Origin: Microbulbifer sp. MI-G
GTDB lineage: Bacteria > Pseudomonadota > Gammaproteobacteria > Pseudomonadales > Cellvibrionaceae
Assembly (NCBI RefSeq): GCF_030440425.1
Contig: NZ_CP098023.1
Location: 1,415,501-1,479,500 of the forward strand
Length of the DNA stretch: 64,000 bases
Reading direction: 5' to 3'
Below the pieces are notes generated by a model that saw nothing but the letters and a program-made list of their open reading frames with translations, did no database searches and was not told the DNA's origin. This document shows, in pieces, positions 1-8,482 of the stretch. Each line of letters starts with the position of its first letter. Position 1 is the stretch's first letter. A program made the position numbers and the translations under genes.

Positions 1-378
1 GTCCATCACCACAATTTGTGGTGTTGCCAGACCCCTTTCACTGCCGAGCTTGCGGGCCAGTTTGATCGCGGCTTCATTGGCCTCGGCCCCGGAGTTGGAA
101 AAGAACACATTGTCCATACCGGACACGAATGCCAGTCGGTCAGCCAGCTGTTGCTGTGCGGGAATGTTGTACAGGTTGGAGACGTGCAGGAGGATGTTGG
201 ATTGATCCTGGAGAGCCTCGGTGACCTTGGGATGGCAGTGACCGAGACCGCACACTGCAATGCCGGAAATGGCATCCAGATACCTTCGGCCCTGGTGGTC
301 CCACACATAGTTACCCTCTCCCCGGGTCAGAGTCAGGGTTCTCTCACCATAAGTGTCCATCAGCGTGGGGGTAGCCAC
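1..378 (-). CDS. argD: Acetylornithine aminotransferase (ArgD), N-terminal part
   Basis: PLP-dependent class III aminotransferase of arginine biosynthesis (N-acetylglutamate semialdehyde to N-acetylornithine). Only the first 126 codons are present; the rest lies beyond base 1. The translation begins TPTLMDTYGERT, then GEGNYVWD, GRRYLDAISGIAV and the phosphate-binding segment SNSGAEANEAAIKLAR, all typical of ArgD-type enzymes. I choose GTG at 378 because GGAGG at 386-390 is well spaced; the in-frame ATG at 360 lacks such a site. The related AstC/succinylornithine family cannot be excluded from this fragment. It is transcribed away from grxD. Confidence 0.85.
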   Translation of the reverse strand, partial: MATPTLMDTYGERTLTLTRGEGNYVWDHQGRRYLDAISGIAVCGLGHCHPKVTEALQDQSNILLHVSNLYNIPAQQQLADRLAFVSGMDNVFFSNSGAEANEAAIKLARKLGSERGLATPQIVVMD

Positions 379-685
379 AGTGGCGCCTCCTTAACTGGTT
401 GTGGAAAGTATGCTGGGGTTTCCGCAGAAAGTTCGGTCTTAAGCTGGCTATCCCGCGAAATGTTCGGTGCCCGCCATGCTAGCACAAGCTACGTTTCGCG
501 TATGCTCTTCATTGGGCTTTTTATTATTAAGGAGTTCTCTGGCTGGGGCTTGATATGTACAGGGGCAGGTACTTCTTTTAGCCTGCACTGGGGTACAATG
601 CTCAGCCAGTGCGCTATGGCTGGGTGCCGGTGCGGTTAGCACTGAATGATTCTTTTGCTTCCATCACATGAGGTTTTTCATACTT

Positions 686-1018
686 ATGGACACATTGGAG
701 AACATCCAACAGCAGATTGCTGACAACGCCATCCTGCTCTACATGAAAGGTAGCCCCAATGCCCCCCAATGCGGTTTTTCCATGCGGGCCTCCCAGGCGA
801 TGATGGCCTGCGGCAAGCGCTTTGCCTATGTGGACGTTTTGTCCAATCCGGATATTCGCACTGAATTGCCGAAGTATGCCAACTGGCCAACTTTCCCACA
901 GCTGTGGATAAATGGGGAGTTGATTGGTGGCTGCGATATCATTATGGAAATGTACGAGAATGGCGAACTGAAAAACCTGATTGATAAGGCAGCTGCCGAG
1001 GGTGAAGATGATCAGTAA
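686..1018 (+). CDS. grxD: Monothiol glutaredoxin (Grx4 type)
   Basis: 110-residue monothiol glutaredoxin that carries or hands over a [2Fe-2S] cluster together with glutathione. The CGFS active site is at residues 29-32, after KGSPNAPQ. The cis-proline region WPTFPQLWINGELIGGCDI is intact. Length matches the short Grx4 family. The reading frame extends upstream to 668, but homologues start at MDTLENIQ, so ATG 686 is preferred; GAGG at 670-673 is a rather distant ribosome site. It sits next to iron-storage genes, which fits an iron-sulfur role. Confidence 0.93.
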   Translation: MDTLENIQQQIADNAILLYMKGSPNAPQCGFSMRASQAMMACGKRFAYVDVLSNPDIRTELPKYANWPTFPQLWINGELIGGCDIIMEMYENGELKNLIDKAAAEGEDDQ

Positions 1019-1077
1019 AGTCGCTATTGCTGGAAAGGAATTCGCGGGCAGATACTGACCGGTAAAACGATAAACTC

Positions 1078-1097
1078 ACCGCGGCTTTGGCCGCGGT
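1078..1097. terminator. Hairpin between convergent grxD and bfr
   Basis: ACCGCGGC (1078-1085) pairs with GCCGCGGT (1090-1097) around a TTTG loop. It lies between two genes that face each other. There is no strong T-run on either side, so intrinsic termination would be weak. Confidence 0.4.
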
Positions 1098-1135
1098 ATT
1101 GCTGGTGGCAGGTAGTGCAGTGGCGCTGCAAAGCA

Positions 1136-1615
1136 TCAATCGGATGCTTTTTCCATTTGGGACTGCAGGTAATTCTGGATACCCACCTTGTCAATCAGTT
1201 CCAGTTGCGTTTCCAACCAATCCACGTGCTCCTCTTCGGACTCCAGGATTTTTTCCAAAAGCTCGCGACTGACATAGTCCCGTACAGATTCGCAGTAGGC
1301 AATGGCTTCGCGCAGATCGGGAATCGCTTTAGATTCTATCTTCAGGTCACATTTGAGCATTTCCTCGGTATTTTCACCAATCAGCAATTTGCCCAGATGC
1401 TGTAGATTTGGAATGCCCTCCAGGAAAAGAATCCGCTCGATTAGCCAGTCGGCATGTTTCATTTCATCGATGGATTCGTGGTATTCCTGCTTGCCCAGCG
1501 CCTTTAATCCCCAGTTGTCGTACATGCGGGCGTGCAGAAAATACTGGTTGATTGCTACCAGTTCATTGCCCAGTACAGTATTTAAATATTCGATCACTTT
1601 GGGATCGCCTTTCAT
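1136..1615 (-). CDS. bfr: Bacterioferritin
   Basis: 159-residue haem-containing ferritin that oxidises and stores iron in a 24-mer shell. Starting at ATG 1615, the diiron ligands fall at the classical numbers E18, E51 and H54, with haem-ligand methionine M52 beside them. The second half contains the ligand segment EEEHVDW. This numbering supports ATG 1615 over the GTG at 1618; AGGAGC at 1623-1628 gives a good spacing. Its partner ferredoxin bfd lies 955 bp upstream on the same strand instead of adjacent, with Fur-like sequences between. It is probably transcribed separately. Confidence 0.96.
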   Translation of the reverse strand: MKGDPKVIEYLNTVLGNELVAINQYFLHARMYDNWGLKALGKQEYHESIDEMKHADWLIERILFLEGIPNLQHLGKLLIGENTEEMLKCDLKIESKAIPDLREAIAYCESVRDYVSRELLEKILESEEEHVDWLETQLELIDKVGIQNYLQSQMEKASD

Positions 1616-1984
1616 CACTTTTGCTCCTGTGGCCTTGCCAGCCCAATTCGGGTGGCGGTGAATGCCTGATTGACAGCCGCTCTTGAAATGCCGGCATCAC
1701 TCTATGCGGCTGCCGCTATCCCCAGTATTCGCGCCAGCCAGTGACCGCGATTTCCTGTTCTTGAATAACCCGCCAAGTCAACTGATATTGGGTTAATCAT
1801 AGCCATTGAGGATTGCTGGTGGTTAAATTTTGTGGCTGACCGATTTTCATAACTTATTGTAGGGCGACAACGGTAATTCGGGCCGAGTGTGCGTTGCGAA
1901 ATACGGCAAGTCAAGAAAAAGTTATTTGCCGCAGAAAGCATAAAAGGCAGGGGTTTTAACACAAATCCGGCCAAAAACTCCAAC

Positions 1985-2003
1985 GAAAATGATTTCGTTT
2001 TCG
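1985..2003. promoter_or_regulatory. Second weak Fur-box-like site
   Basis: GAAAATGAT at 1985-1993 matches 8 of 9 bases of the left Fur half-site, and GAAAA/TTTTC makes an imperfect dyad. The right half is poor. It is 370 bp upstream of bfr and could serve it, but no promoter hexamers are clear. Confidence 0.22.
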
Positions 2004-2070
2004 GCTTACAGAATAGGGATGAAGCAAAGATTGTGCTCGATAATTATCGGATTAAATCGAGAGTATGATT

Positions 2071-2089
2071 GAGAACGATTTTTATTCTC
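2071..2089. promoter_or_regulatory. Fur-box-like site with no obvious target gene
   Basis: A 19-bp sequence with perfect 5-bp arms GAGAA/TTCTC. By eye it matches the Fur consensus GATAATGATAATCATTATC at 13 of 19 positions. It sits just after TATGAT (2064-2069), where a repressor would block a rightward promoter. No protein gene follows for over 1 kb on that strand. Confidence 0.4.
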
Positions 2090-2573
2090 CAGATGCTGAG
2101 AAATGGAAAAACCGTCTCATCTGAAACATGCTGGGAAAATCTCCTTGTAAGGCCATAGCCAGCTTACAGCGCGCGCGCATAAGTGCTTGCAAGAAGATTT
2201 GCTTCCCCCCACACAGTAATCTGCAATGGGGATTGCTTGATTGATCAGTAGCTTTTGTGTTTAAAACGTTTAATGGCTATTGGAGCCTGGCGCAAAAACG
2301 CCGGGGGAATATGGCAGTGGGCATCATCGGTTACCCGGGGTGGTAGTTCTGTGGATGCTTTTGCAGGGTGCTTGAGGAGGTAAATGATGCTGGCTTGCGG
2401 TCCCAGGCTGGAAGAGAGTGTTTGGGAGCTGGTGAGGAAGGGTGCCAATTGCCTGGAAAACCTTGGGCGAAGTGCTTTTTAAGTCAGTCAATTAGTGCTT
2501 GGTGTGGCAGTTTTTGCCCAGCGTGTAAAGCTGCGATGGATGGTGATTGAAGAGCAAATGGGGAAAATCGGGA

Positions 2574-2786
2574 TCAACTGGCGGAATAAAACAGGCCTGT
2601 GTTGGCAGAGGTGATCATGCCTACGCTCATGGTTTCTTCAATGATTTCCTTGGCCAGCTCCGCACACCGGCCGCACTGTGAGGATACGCCGAGGTGATGC
2701 CTCAATGCCTTGACGGAGGTGGAGCCACCATAGACAGCCTCTTTGATTTGGCGGTCGGTTATGCCTTTGCAGATACACACATACAT
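2574..2786 (-). CDS. bfd: Bacterioferritin-associated ferredoxin
   Basis: 70-residue [2Fe-2S] protein that reduces the haem of bacterioferritin so that stored iron can be released. The four cysteines appear as CIC (C4, C6) and CGRC (C38, C41), the Bfd pattern. The start ATG 2786 gives the standard MYVCICKG opening. A longer frame to 2813 begins with TTG and would leave almost no leader after the predicted promoter. The C-terminal tail after the ferredoxin fold is short and uncharacteristic. Fur control is suggested by the overlapping upstream site. Confidence 0.93.
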   Translation of the reverse strand: MYVCICKGITDRQIKEAVYGGSTSVKALRHHLGVSSQCGRCAELAKEIIEETMSVGMITSANTGLFYSAS

Positions 2787-2821
2787 AGCTTCGTTAGCTT
2801 CGCTCAATTCCAATTGTGCAA

Positions 2822-2854
2822 ACTGTATTGTAGTTGAGAATGAGTGTCAATAAT
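2822..2854 (-). promoter_or_regulatory. bfd promoter overlapped by a Fur box
   Basis: On the minus strand, consensus -35 TTGACA (2845-2850) and -10 TACAGT (2822-2827) are separated by 17 bp. The sequence at 2836-2854, read on the plus strand, matches the Fur consensus at about 12 of 19 positions and covers the -35 and spacer. This is the expected arrangement for iron-repressed bfd. Confidence 0.6.
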
Positions 2855-3015
2855 ATTTCGATATAGTCCATAGCTCTCCTTGTTTAAGCTCAGGCTGCCT
2901 TTTTCTTCGGCCGAATGGTGACTAATTGCCCATTCTGGGCTCGGATCAGGTGACGCAGTTTTGCTATCAACCTCATTTAAAAAATTTATGGGTTTGGAAT
3001 CAGAGGGTGTGTATC

Positions 3016-3030
3016 ATAGCCCCCCACTAT
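3016..3030. promoter_or_regulatory. OxyR-like half operator upstream of peroxiredoxin
   Basis: ATAG-N7-CTAT is perfect here, the core of one OxyR dimer-binding element, about 90 bp upstream of a peroxide-scavenging gene. The second element 7 bp downstream does not match, and the inner T and A of the consensus are missing. Suggestive only. Confidence 0.3.
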
Positions 3031-3118
3031 CACATCTTAATTGATCTATAGCTGTTGCGTATAAATTGAGCATTTCATACATCATCAACAAACCATCATT
3101 GGATTGAGGAGGTTATTT

Positions 3119-3721
3119 ATGGCAGTTTTGGTAGGCAAGCCGGCCCCGGACTTCACTGCGGCGGCGGTATTGGGTAATGGCGAGATCGTCGACTCTTTCA
3201 ACCTAAAAGAATCTATTGAAGGGAAAAAGGCAGTAGTTTTTTTCTATCCATTAGACTTTACCTTTGTATGCCCTTCTGAGCTGATTGCGTTTGACCACCG
3301 CTTTGCCGAGTTCGAAAAGCGCGGCGTAGAGGTTATCGGCGTTTCCATCGATTCCCAGTTTTCACACAATACGTGGCGCAACACCCCGGTGAGCGAGGGT
3401 GGCATTGGTGCGGTGAGATACACGCTGGTTGCTGATGTGAAGCACGAAATCTGCCAAGCCTACGATGTGGAGGCCGATGCAGGTGTTGCCTTCCGCGGCT
3501 CCTTCCTGATAGATGAGGAAGGTGTGGTTCGTCACCAGGTTGTCAATGATCTGCCGCTGGGGCGCAATGTGGACGAAATGCTGCGCATGGTTGATGCCCT
3601 TGCATTTCATCAGGAACACGGGGAAGTTTGCCCGGCGGGCTGGCAGGAGGGCGACAAGGGGATGAATGCTTCTCCACAGGGTGTGGCAGCTTACCTGAGT
3701 GAGCACGCCGAGGAATTATAA
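3119..3721 (+). CDS. Typical 2-Cys peroxiredoxin (AhpC/Prx family)
   Basis: 200-residue thiol peroxidase that reduces hydrogen peroxide and organic peroxides. The peroxidatic cysteine is C51 in FVCPSE, and the resolving cysteine is C171 in EVCPAGW. The GGIG segment after SEG resembles the GGLG motif linked to over-oxidation in sensitive peroxiredoxins. ATG 3119 is preferred over the upstream TTG at 3104 because GAGGAGG (3106-3112) sits just ahead of it. It is monocistronic, with its own terminator, and no ahpF lies nearby, so thioredoxin is the likely reductant (inference). Confidence 0.94.
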   Translation: MAVLVGKPAPDFTAAAVLGNGEIVDSFNLKESIEGKKAVVFFYPLDFTFVCPSELIAFDHRFAEFEKRGVEVIGVSIDSQFSHNTWRNTPVSEGGIGAVRYTLVADVKHEICQAYDVEADAGVAFRGSFLIDEEGVVRHQVVNDLPLGRNVDEMLRMVDALAFHQEHGEVCPAGWQEGDKGMNASPQGVAAYLSEHAEEL

Positions 3722-3756
3722 ACCCGGCTACCAGCCGGAGGAAAACCTCCAAGTTT

Positions 3757-3785
3757 AAAAAACCGCCGAAAGGCGGTTTTTTTGT
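3757..3785 (+). terminator. Rho-independent terminator of the peroxiredoxin gene
   Basis: AACCGCC (3761-3767) pairs with GGCGGTT (3772-3778) around a GAAA tetraloop. A-rich flank precedes it and a T-tract follows. Confidence 0.9.
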
Positions 3786-3961
3786 TTTTATATGCGCCAG
3801 TAAAGCAGCCTGGAGTTGCGGAACCGGTGATCCTGTGGAAGGTGGCTGTTTGTGACTAGAATCCTACAGTCAGTCTTATGTGGCGCCTAAATAGAGTTTT
3901 TAGCCACTGACTGCTAGTCTTATCAGCAAGTATTGGATTGCTTTGGCGGCTCGATTTACGT

Positions 3962-5164
3962 ATGAGACCTGCAATTCTACCAAATATCGTCTACCAACTG
4001 CGCATCGGGAAAGCGTGGATCCTTTCACTAATGGTGTTTGTGGGCGCACTTGTGCTGCCTGCGCGTGCAGTTGATATTGATGCCAGGGCCAAGGCATTTG
4101 ACCGTTACTTTCACCAGTTGATGGTGGGCAAGTCCATCCCCGGTGGCGCCTACGTTATTGTTGATGGTAACCGGGTGGTTGCTATGGGCACCTACGGCGT
4201 GCGGACCAGGGGCAAGGCCGGCAAGGTGGACCGGGACACGGTATTTCGCCTGGCTTCAGTATCGAAAACATTCGCCGCAAGCATGGCCACCATGCTGGAG
4301 CATGAAAAGCGCTTCAGTTGGAGCGACAAGGTGGTCAACTATATTCCCGACCTGAGTTTCAAAACCCCGGCTTTATCGCGCCAGCTGCAGGTGGAGCACC
4401 TGTTGAGCCACTCCTCGGGTCTGACTCCGAATGCCTATGACGACTACCTTGAGAGCAACAAGCCGCTCAGCAAAATACTGCCAAAGTTTGCCAATATCGA
4501 CCCCCGCTGCACACCCGGAAAATGTTATGGCTATCAGAATGTGTTGTTCAGCCTGATAGAGGATGTTATCTACGAAGCTACGGGAATCTCTTTTGCCAGG
4601 CAACTCAAGCAGCGTATTTTTATTCCCCTGAATATGCGAAATGCCTCTGTGGGCTGGGAGAGCTTTATGGCCTCCGGCAACCGCGCCGCACCCCATGTGC
4701 AGACCGGCAAGGGCTGGCGACCGGTGAAAGTGGAAAAAGAGTATTATTTTGCTGCCCCTGCCGCCGGTGTCAATGCCAGCATTTCCGATATGGCCCAGTG
4801 GTTGAAGGCACAGATGGGTTACTACCCGAAAGTGCTGTCTCCTGAAGTGATTGAAGATATGACTACCGAACGCGTGGCCACTCAGCGCCATATGCGTCAC
4901 CGTATCTGGCGGGATTACCTGTCCCATGCCGGCTATGGTTTGGGTTGGCGCCTCTACACGATTGGAGATGACCGCATCATCTACCATGGTGGCTGGGTGG
5001 CGGGCTTTCGTGCAGCGGTGGCTTACTCCGAGAAGCAGAAGATTGGTATTGCAATTCTAATGAACGCGGAATCCCGCGTGATCTCTGACTTAACCGCAAA
5101 TTTCGTGATCGACATCACCGGTAAAGGCAGCTTGGCCACTGCCAAGGCTGCTAGAGGCCGGTAA
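3962..5164 (+). CDS. Exported beta-lactamase-like serine hydrolase
   Basis: 400-residue protein of the class C beta-lactamase/penicillin-binding-protein-like (PF00144) family. The three active-site motifs are visible: SVSK at 99-102 (nucleophile S99, base K102), YQN at 191-193 and HGG at 342-344. An N-terminal hydrophobic segment (about 18-37) ending PARA suggests export to the periplasm or beyond. These folds include esterases, D-aminopeptidases and peptidoglycan hydrolases, so beta-lactam resistance should not be assumed. A TTG at 3938 gives a longer frame; ATG 3962 is favoured, without a strong ribosome site. Monocistronic. Confidence 0.85.
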   Translation: MRPAILPNIVYQLRIGKAWILSLMVFVGALVLPARAVDIDARAKAFDRYFHQLMVGKSIPGGAYVIVDGNRVVAMGTYGVRTRGKAGKVDRDTVFRLASVSKTFAASMATMLEHEKRFSWSDKVVNYIPDLSFKTPALSRQLQVEHLLSHSSGLTPNAYDDYLESNKPLSKILPKFANIDPRCTPGKCYGYQNVLFSLIEDVIYEATGISFARQLKQRIFIPLNMRNASVGWESFMASGNRAAPHVQTGKGWRPVKVEKEYYFAAPAAGVNASISDMAQWLKAQMGYYPKVLSPEVIEDMTTERVATQRHMRHRIWRDYLSHAGYGLGWRLYTIGDDRIIYHGGWVAGFRAAVAYSEKQKIGIAILMNAESRVISDLTANFVIDITGKGSLATAKAARGR

Positions 5165-5263
5165 TTTACCGAGTATCACTTTGGTTTCCTCCCCTTGAAA
5201 CCCGCCAGTGGGTCCCAATATCTGTTACCTGTTCTGATAGACGTGACTGGGGAGATCTGATAA

Positions 5264-7177
5264 ATGACCGTTGAGGCCCAAAAAGAGAGCCATGGATTCC
5301 AGACGGAAGCCAAGCAACTACTGCACCTGATGATCCACTCGCTGTACTCCAACAAGGAGATTTTCCTGCGCGAGTTGGTTTCCAATGCCTCCGATGCTGC
5401 AGACAAGCTGCGCTTTGAGGCGCTGTCCAAGCCCAGGTTGCTAGCTGAAGATACCGACCTGCGTATCCGGGTTGAGTTTGATAAGGAAAAAGGCACCCTG
5501 ACAATTACCGATAACGGCATTGGTATGAGTCGCGATGAAGTGATTGAAAACCTTGGCACCATCGCTCGATCCGGTACCTCTGCATTCATGCAGCAGCTGA
5601 CCGGCGATCAAAAAAAGGATGCACACCTGATTGGGCAGTTTGGTGTGGGTTTTTATTCTGCATTTATTGTTGCCGACAAGCTGGATGTCTTTACCCGTCG
5701 AGCAGGTCACAGTGCAGATCAGGGAGTGCATTGGGAATGCCATGGCGAGGCGGAATACTCGGTGGAAACTGTCGAGTTGCCCCAGCGGGGTACCCGCGTG
5801 GTATTACACTTGAAAGAGGACGCTAAGGAGTTTGCCGACGGTTGGCGCCTGCGCTCTATTATCAAGAAGTACTCCGATCATATTGCGATTCCTGTGGAAA
5901 TGCTGAAAGAGCAGGCACCGGCGGCAGAAGGTGAAGAGCAGGAAGAGAAAGCCCCTGAGTTTGAAGCGGTCAATGCCGCCCAGGCACTGTGGACCCGTCC
6001 CAGGTCCGAATTGAAGTCCGAGGAGTACAAGGAATTCTACAAGCATATCTCCCACGATTTCGACGATCCCATGACCTGGAGTCACAACCGGGTAGAAGGC
6101 AAGCTGGATTACACCAGCCTGATGTATATTCCTGCGCGTGCACCCTTTGACCTCTATCAACGCGATGCCGCTCGCGGTCTGAAACTTTACGTTCAGCGCA
6201 CCTTTATCATGGATGATGCCGAGCAGTTTCTGCCATTGTACCTGCGCTTTGTGAAGGGGGTGCTGGATTCCAATGATCTGCCTCTGAATGTGTCCCGCGA
6301 AATTCTGCAGAAGGACCGCAACACCGATGCGATCAAGAGTGCCCTCACCAAGCGCGTCCTGGATATGCTGGACAAGCTGGCGAAAAAGGATGCAGATCAG
6401 TACCAGAAATTCTGGGACCTGTTTGGTAATGTGTTGAAAGAAGGCCCGGCCGAGGACTTCTCCAACAAGGAAAAAATTGCCAGGCTGCTGCGTTTCGCCA
6501 CCACCCATACCGATACAGAGAAGCAGGACCAGTCACTGGAAGCGTACATTGGCCGTATGAGAGAGGGCCAAAAGGCCATTTACTATGTGTGCGCGGATAA
6601 CTTCGCCACTGCCAAATCCAGTCCCTATCTGGAAGTGTTCCGCAAGAAAGGCATTGAGGTACTGCTGCTCACCGATCAGGTGGATGAGTGGTTTGTGGGT
6701 CACATGAATGAGTTCGACGGGAAGCAGTTTCAGGATGTGGCCAAGGGCGCCCTGGATCTGGGGGAAGCTGAAAGCGAGGAGGATAAGGCCGAGCGCGAGA
6801 AAGTCGAGCAGGAGTCCGGTGCCCTGGTTGAGCGGGTACAAGCGGTTCTGGATGGCCGCGTTGAGTCTGTGCGCGCCACCACCCGTCTGGTGGATTCCCC
6901 GGCGTGCCTGGTGGTTACTGAACAGGATATGGGGCCGCAAATGCGCCGCATTCTGGAGCAGGCCGGACAGGCGCTGCCAGAGACAAAGCCTGTTTTCGAG
7001 CTGAACCCATCTCACCCGCTGGTGCAGCGTCTGGACCAGGAGCAGGATGAAGATCGCTTTGCGGATCTCACCAATATACTGATGGATCAGGCCAACCTGG
7101 CGGCGGGTAATCAACTGGCAGATCCGGCGGATTATGTGCGGCGCCTGAATACGCTATTGCTGGAAATGCACGGTTAA
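5264..7177 (+). CDS. htpG: Molecular chaperone HtpG (Hsp90)
   Basis: 637-residue bacterial Hsp90. The N-terminal GHKL ATPase contains [15 protein letters not shown], the ATP-contacting DNGIGM and [11 protein letters not shown]. The middle domain carries the conserved [11 protein letters not shown]. The C-terminal dimerisation region ends in a [12 protein letters not shown] helix. It folds client proteins in the cytosol with DnaK. GGGGAG at 5250-5255 precedes the ATG. A strong terminator follows. Confidence 0.97.
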   Translation: MTVEAQKESHGFQTEAKQLLHLMIHSLYSNKEIFLRELVSNASDAADKLRFEALSKPRLLAEDTDLRIRVEFDKEKGTLTITDNGIGMSRDEVIENLGTIARSGTSAFMQQLTGDQKKDAHLIGQFGVGFYSAFIVADKLDVFTRRAGHSADQGVHWECHGEAEYSVETVELPQRGTRVVLHLKEDAKEFADGWRLRSIIKKYSDHIAIPVEMLKEQAPAAEGEEQEEKAPEFEAVNAAQALWTRPRSELKSEEYKEFYKHISHDFDDPMTWSHNRVEGKLDYTSLMYIPARAPFDLYQRDAARGLKLYVQRTFIMDDAEQFLPLYLRFVKGVLDSNDLPLNVSREILQKDRNTDAIKSALTKRVLDMLDKLAKKDADQYQKFWDLFGNVLKEGPAEDFSNKEKIARLLRFATTHTDTEKQDQSLEAYIGRMREGQKAIYYVCADNFATAKSSPYLEVFRKKGIEVLLLTDQVDEWFVGHMNEFDGKQFQDVAKGALDLGEAESEEDKAEREKVEQESGALVERVQAVLDGRVESVRATTRLVDSPACLVVTEQDMGPQMRRILEQAGQALPETKPVFELNPSHPLVQRLDQEQDEDRFADLTNILMDQANLAAGNQLADPADYVRRLNTLLLEMHG

Positions 7178-7221
7178 AGCCATTGCCCGGTATCGACCCA
7201 AAGTGTCAGCTGGAGGAGGCG

Positions 7222-7257
7222 CGCGGCAAACCCCACTGGGGTACTGCCGCGTTTTTT
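7222..7257 (+). terminator. Rho-independent terminator of htpG
   Basis: CGCGGCA (7222-7228) pairs with TGCCGCG (7245-7251) and encloses a second small hairpin ACCCC/GGGGT. Six T residues follow. Confidence 0.85.
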
Positions 7258-7289
7258 ATCCTCCCCAGCCCCCGCTTAACCAGGCAATT

Positions 7290-7348
7290 TACCCGGTTGT
7301 TCCAACCGGGTAGGTTCATGGCTTGTATACCCTGTATTGATACAGGGT
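7290..7348. repeat. Two back-to-back perfect inverted repeats
   Basis: First, 10-bp arms TACCCGGTTG (7290-7299) and CAACCGGGTA (7303-7312). Second, 9-bp arms ACCCTGTAT (7329-7337) and ATACAGGGT (7340-7348). The second resembles dyads bound by MerR-type metal regulators, but no gene starts beside it. They lie in the 286-bp gap between htpG and the permease, past the htpG terminator. Confidence 0.6.
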
Positions 7349-7463
7349 TCGCAGTGCAAACCTTTGATCTGCGGTGCTCATAACGCTGGGGATTATCTGT
7401 CCGGCTGAAGTGTTCGCACCCCTTTGCCTGTGCGAGAAACCGCTGGCAACAGTGCCAGAAATA

Positions 7464-8378
7464 TTAGAAAAGAAAGTGGTAGAGAAATCCTGCACCAGTG
7501 GCCATGCCCAGGATGACTACCAGGAAGGCGGCAATCATCTGATTCCTGAAAATGGATTTCAATAGTATGACTTCGGTCAAACTTGCCCCTGCGCTGCCGA
7601 TGATTAATGCCATCACTGCACCCAAGCCCATGCCTTTTGCCGTCAGTGCCGCACTCAATGGAATAACGGCCTCTGCCCGGATATAAAGCGGTATTCCGAT
7701 CATCGCGGCTACCGGAATCGCAAATGGATTCTTTTCACTGGCTACTTGTGCCACGAATTCTGTCGGCATAAAACCGTAGATCAAAGAGCCAACGGCAATA
7801 CCGCCAAGGAGGAAGGGCAGAACTCTTTTGAAGTCAGACCAGGTGGATAACCATACTTTTTTCCAAATCGCAATCGGTTCGGTTTTTCCCCCACAGCCGG
7901 TATTGCACTCGCTGGGACTGGGTGTCTGATAGGATTGCGGTTTAACGTACTTTTCGAATCCCAGTTTTTCAAGGACAATGCCACCACCAACCGACACACT
8001 CATGGCAATAACAAAATAAAACAGGGTAACCTGTGGCCCGAAAGTCACTGCAAACAGCCCGATGATAATCGGGTTCAGCAAAGGGCTCGCGAACAAGAAA
8101 ACCAGCATGGTGCCAAATCCAGCCTTTGCCCTGAGCAAGCCCTTTAAAAAGGGGATGGTTGAACAGGAGCAGAAGGGGGTGATTGCCCCAAGGAAGCCGG
8201 CAGCAATATAGCCATGGCCATGCTTGTCGCTCAGTATCCTCTGGATTCTCTCCGGTGGTAACCTGGTTTGCAGGTAGCCCACAGCATAGCTGATCAGCAG
8301 AAATAGACCGGTAAGTTCAGCTGCTAAAACCGCAAACAGGCGGGCTGATTCGGTTAATAGTGCAGTGTCGATGGACAT
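7464..8378 (-). CDS. Permease of the ArsP/YraQ (DUF318) family
   Basis: 304-residue membrane protein with about eight hydrophobic segments, matching the PF03773 permease family. The hallmark ITPFCSCSTIPFLKG, with its cysteine pair, follows helix 2. A cytosolic loop near residues 150-165 carries another CNTGCGG cysteine pair. Family members export organoarsenicals or metals; the substrate here is not known. It is divergent from an ArsR-family repressor across a 104-bp operator-rich gap, so expression is probably derepressed by a metal, metalloid or redox signal. The start at 8378 is supported by GAGAAGGA upstream. Confidence 0.85.
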   Translation of the reverse strand: MSIDTALLTESARLFAVLAAELTGLFLLISYAVGYLQTRLPPERIQRILSDKHGHGYIAAGFLGAITPFCSCSTIPFLKGLLRAKAGFGTMLVFLFASPLLNPIIIGLFAVTFGPQVTLFYFVIAMSVSVGGGIVLEKLGFEKYVKPQSYQTPSPSECNTGCGGKTEPIAIWKKVWLSTWSDFKRVLPFLLGGIAVGSLIYGFMPTEFVAQVASEKNPFAIPVAAMIGIPLYIRAEAVIPLSAALTAKGMGLGAVMALIIGSAGASLTEVILLKSIFRNQMIAAFLVVILGMATGAGFLYHFLF

Positions 8379-8397
8379 TTTCCTTCTCCAAAAACTA

Positions 8398-8460
8398 TAT
8401 TACCAGAATTATAGAAATAATTTCTTTCCTGTCAAGCTATTTCTGGTAATATGGAAATAG
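8398..8460. promoter_or_regulatory. ArsR-type operator region between permease and regulator
   Basis: Nested dyads fill the divergent gap. Perfect 11-bp arms TATTACCAGAA (8398-8408) and TTCTGGTAATA (8441-8451) flank the perfect palindrome AGAAATAATTTCT (8413-8425). CTATTTC (8437-8443) is mirrored by GAAATAG (8454-8460). This is consistent with several repressor dimers controlling both genes. Confidence 0.7.
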
Positions 8461-8482
8461 TTGAATTGCGGAGGGCGTCACC

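Larger units (their letters stand above)
1616..2573. other. Gene-free gap between bfd and bfr
   Basis: About 950 bp with no convincing gene. It holds two Fur-box-like sequences (1985-2003 and 2071-2089) and a -10-like TATGAT at 2064-2069. A 15-codon ORF starting at 2103 follows. A 93-codon minus-strand frame (1702-1983) opens with TTG, lacks a ribosome site and has poor composition, so I do not call it. Confidence 0.5.

Noticed and set aside
1702..1983. 93-codon frame between bfd and bfr
   Set aside because: Starts with TTG, lacks a ribosome site and recognisable motifs, and runs beside Fur-like sites.
3962..5164. Beta-lactamase resistance gene
   Set aside because: The SxxK, YxN and HGG motifs define the wider serine hydrolase family; nothing here points specifically to beta-lactam hydrolysis, and no ampR-like regulator is adjacent.
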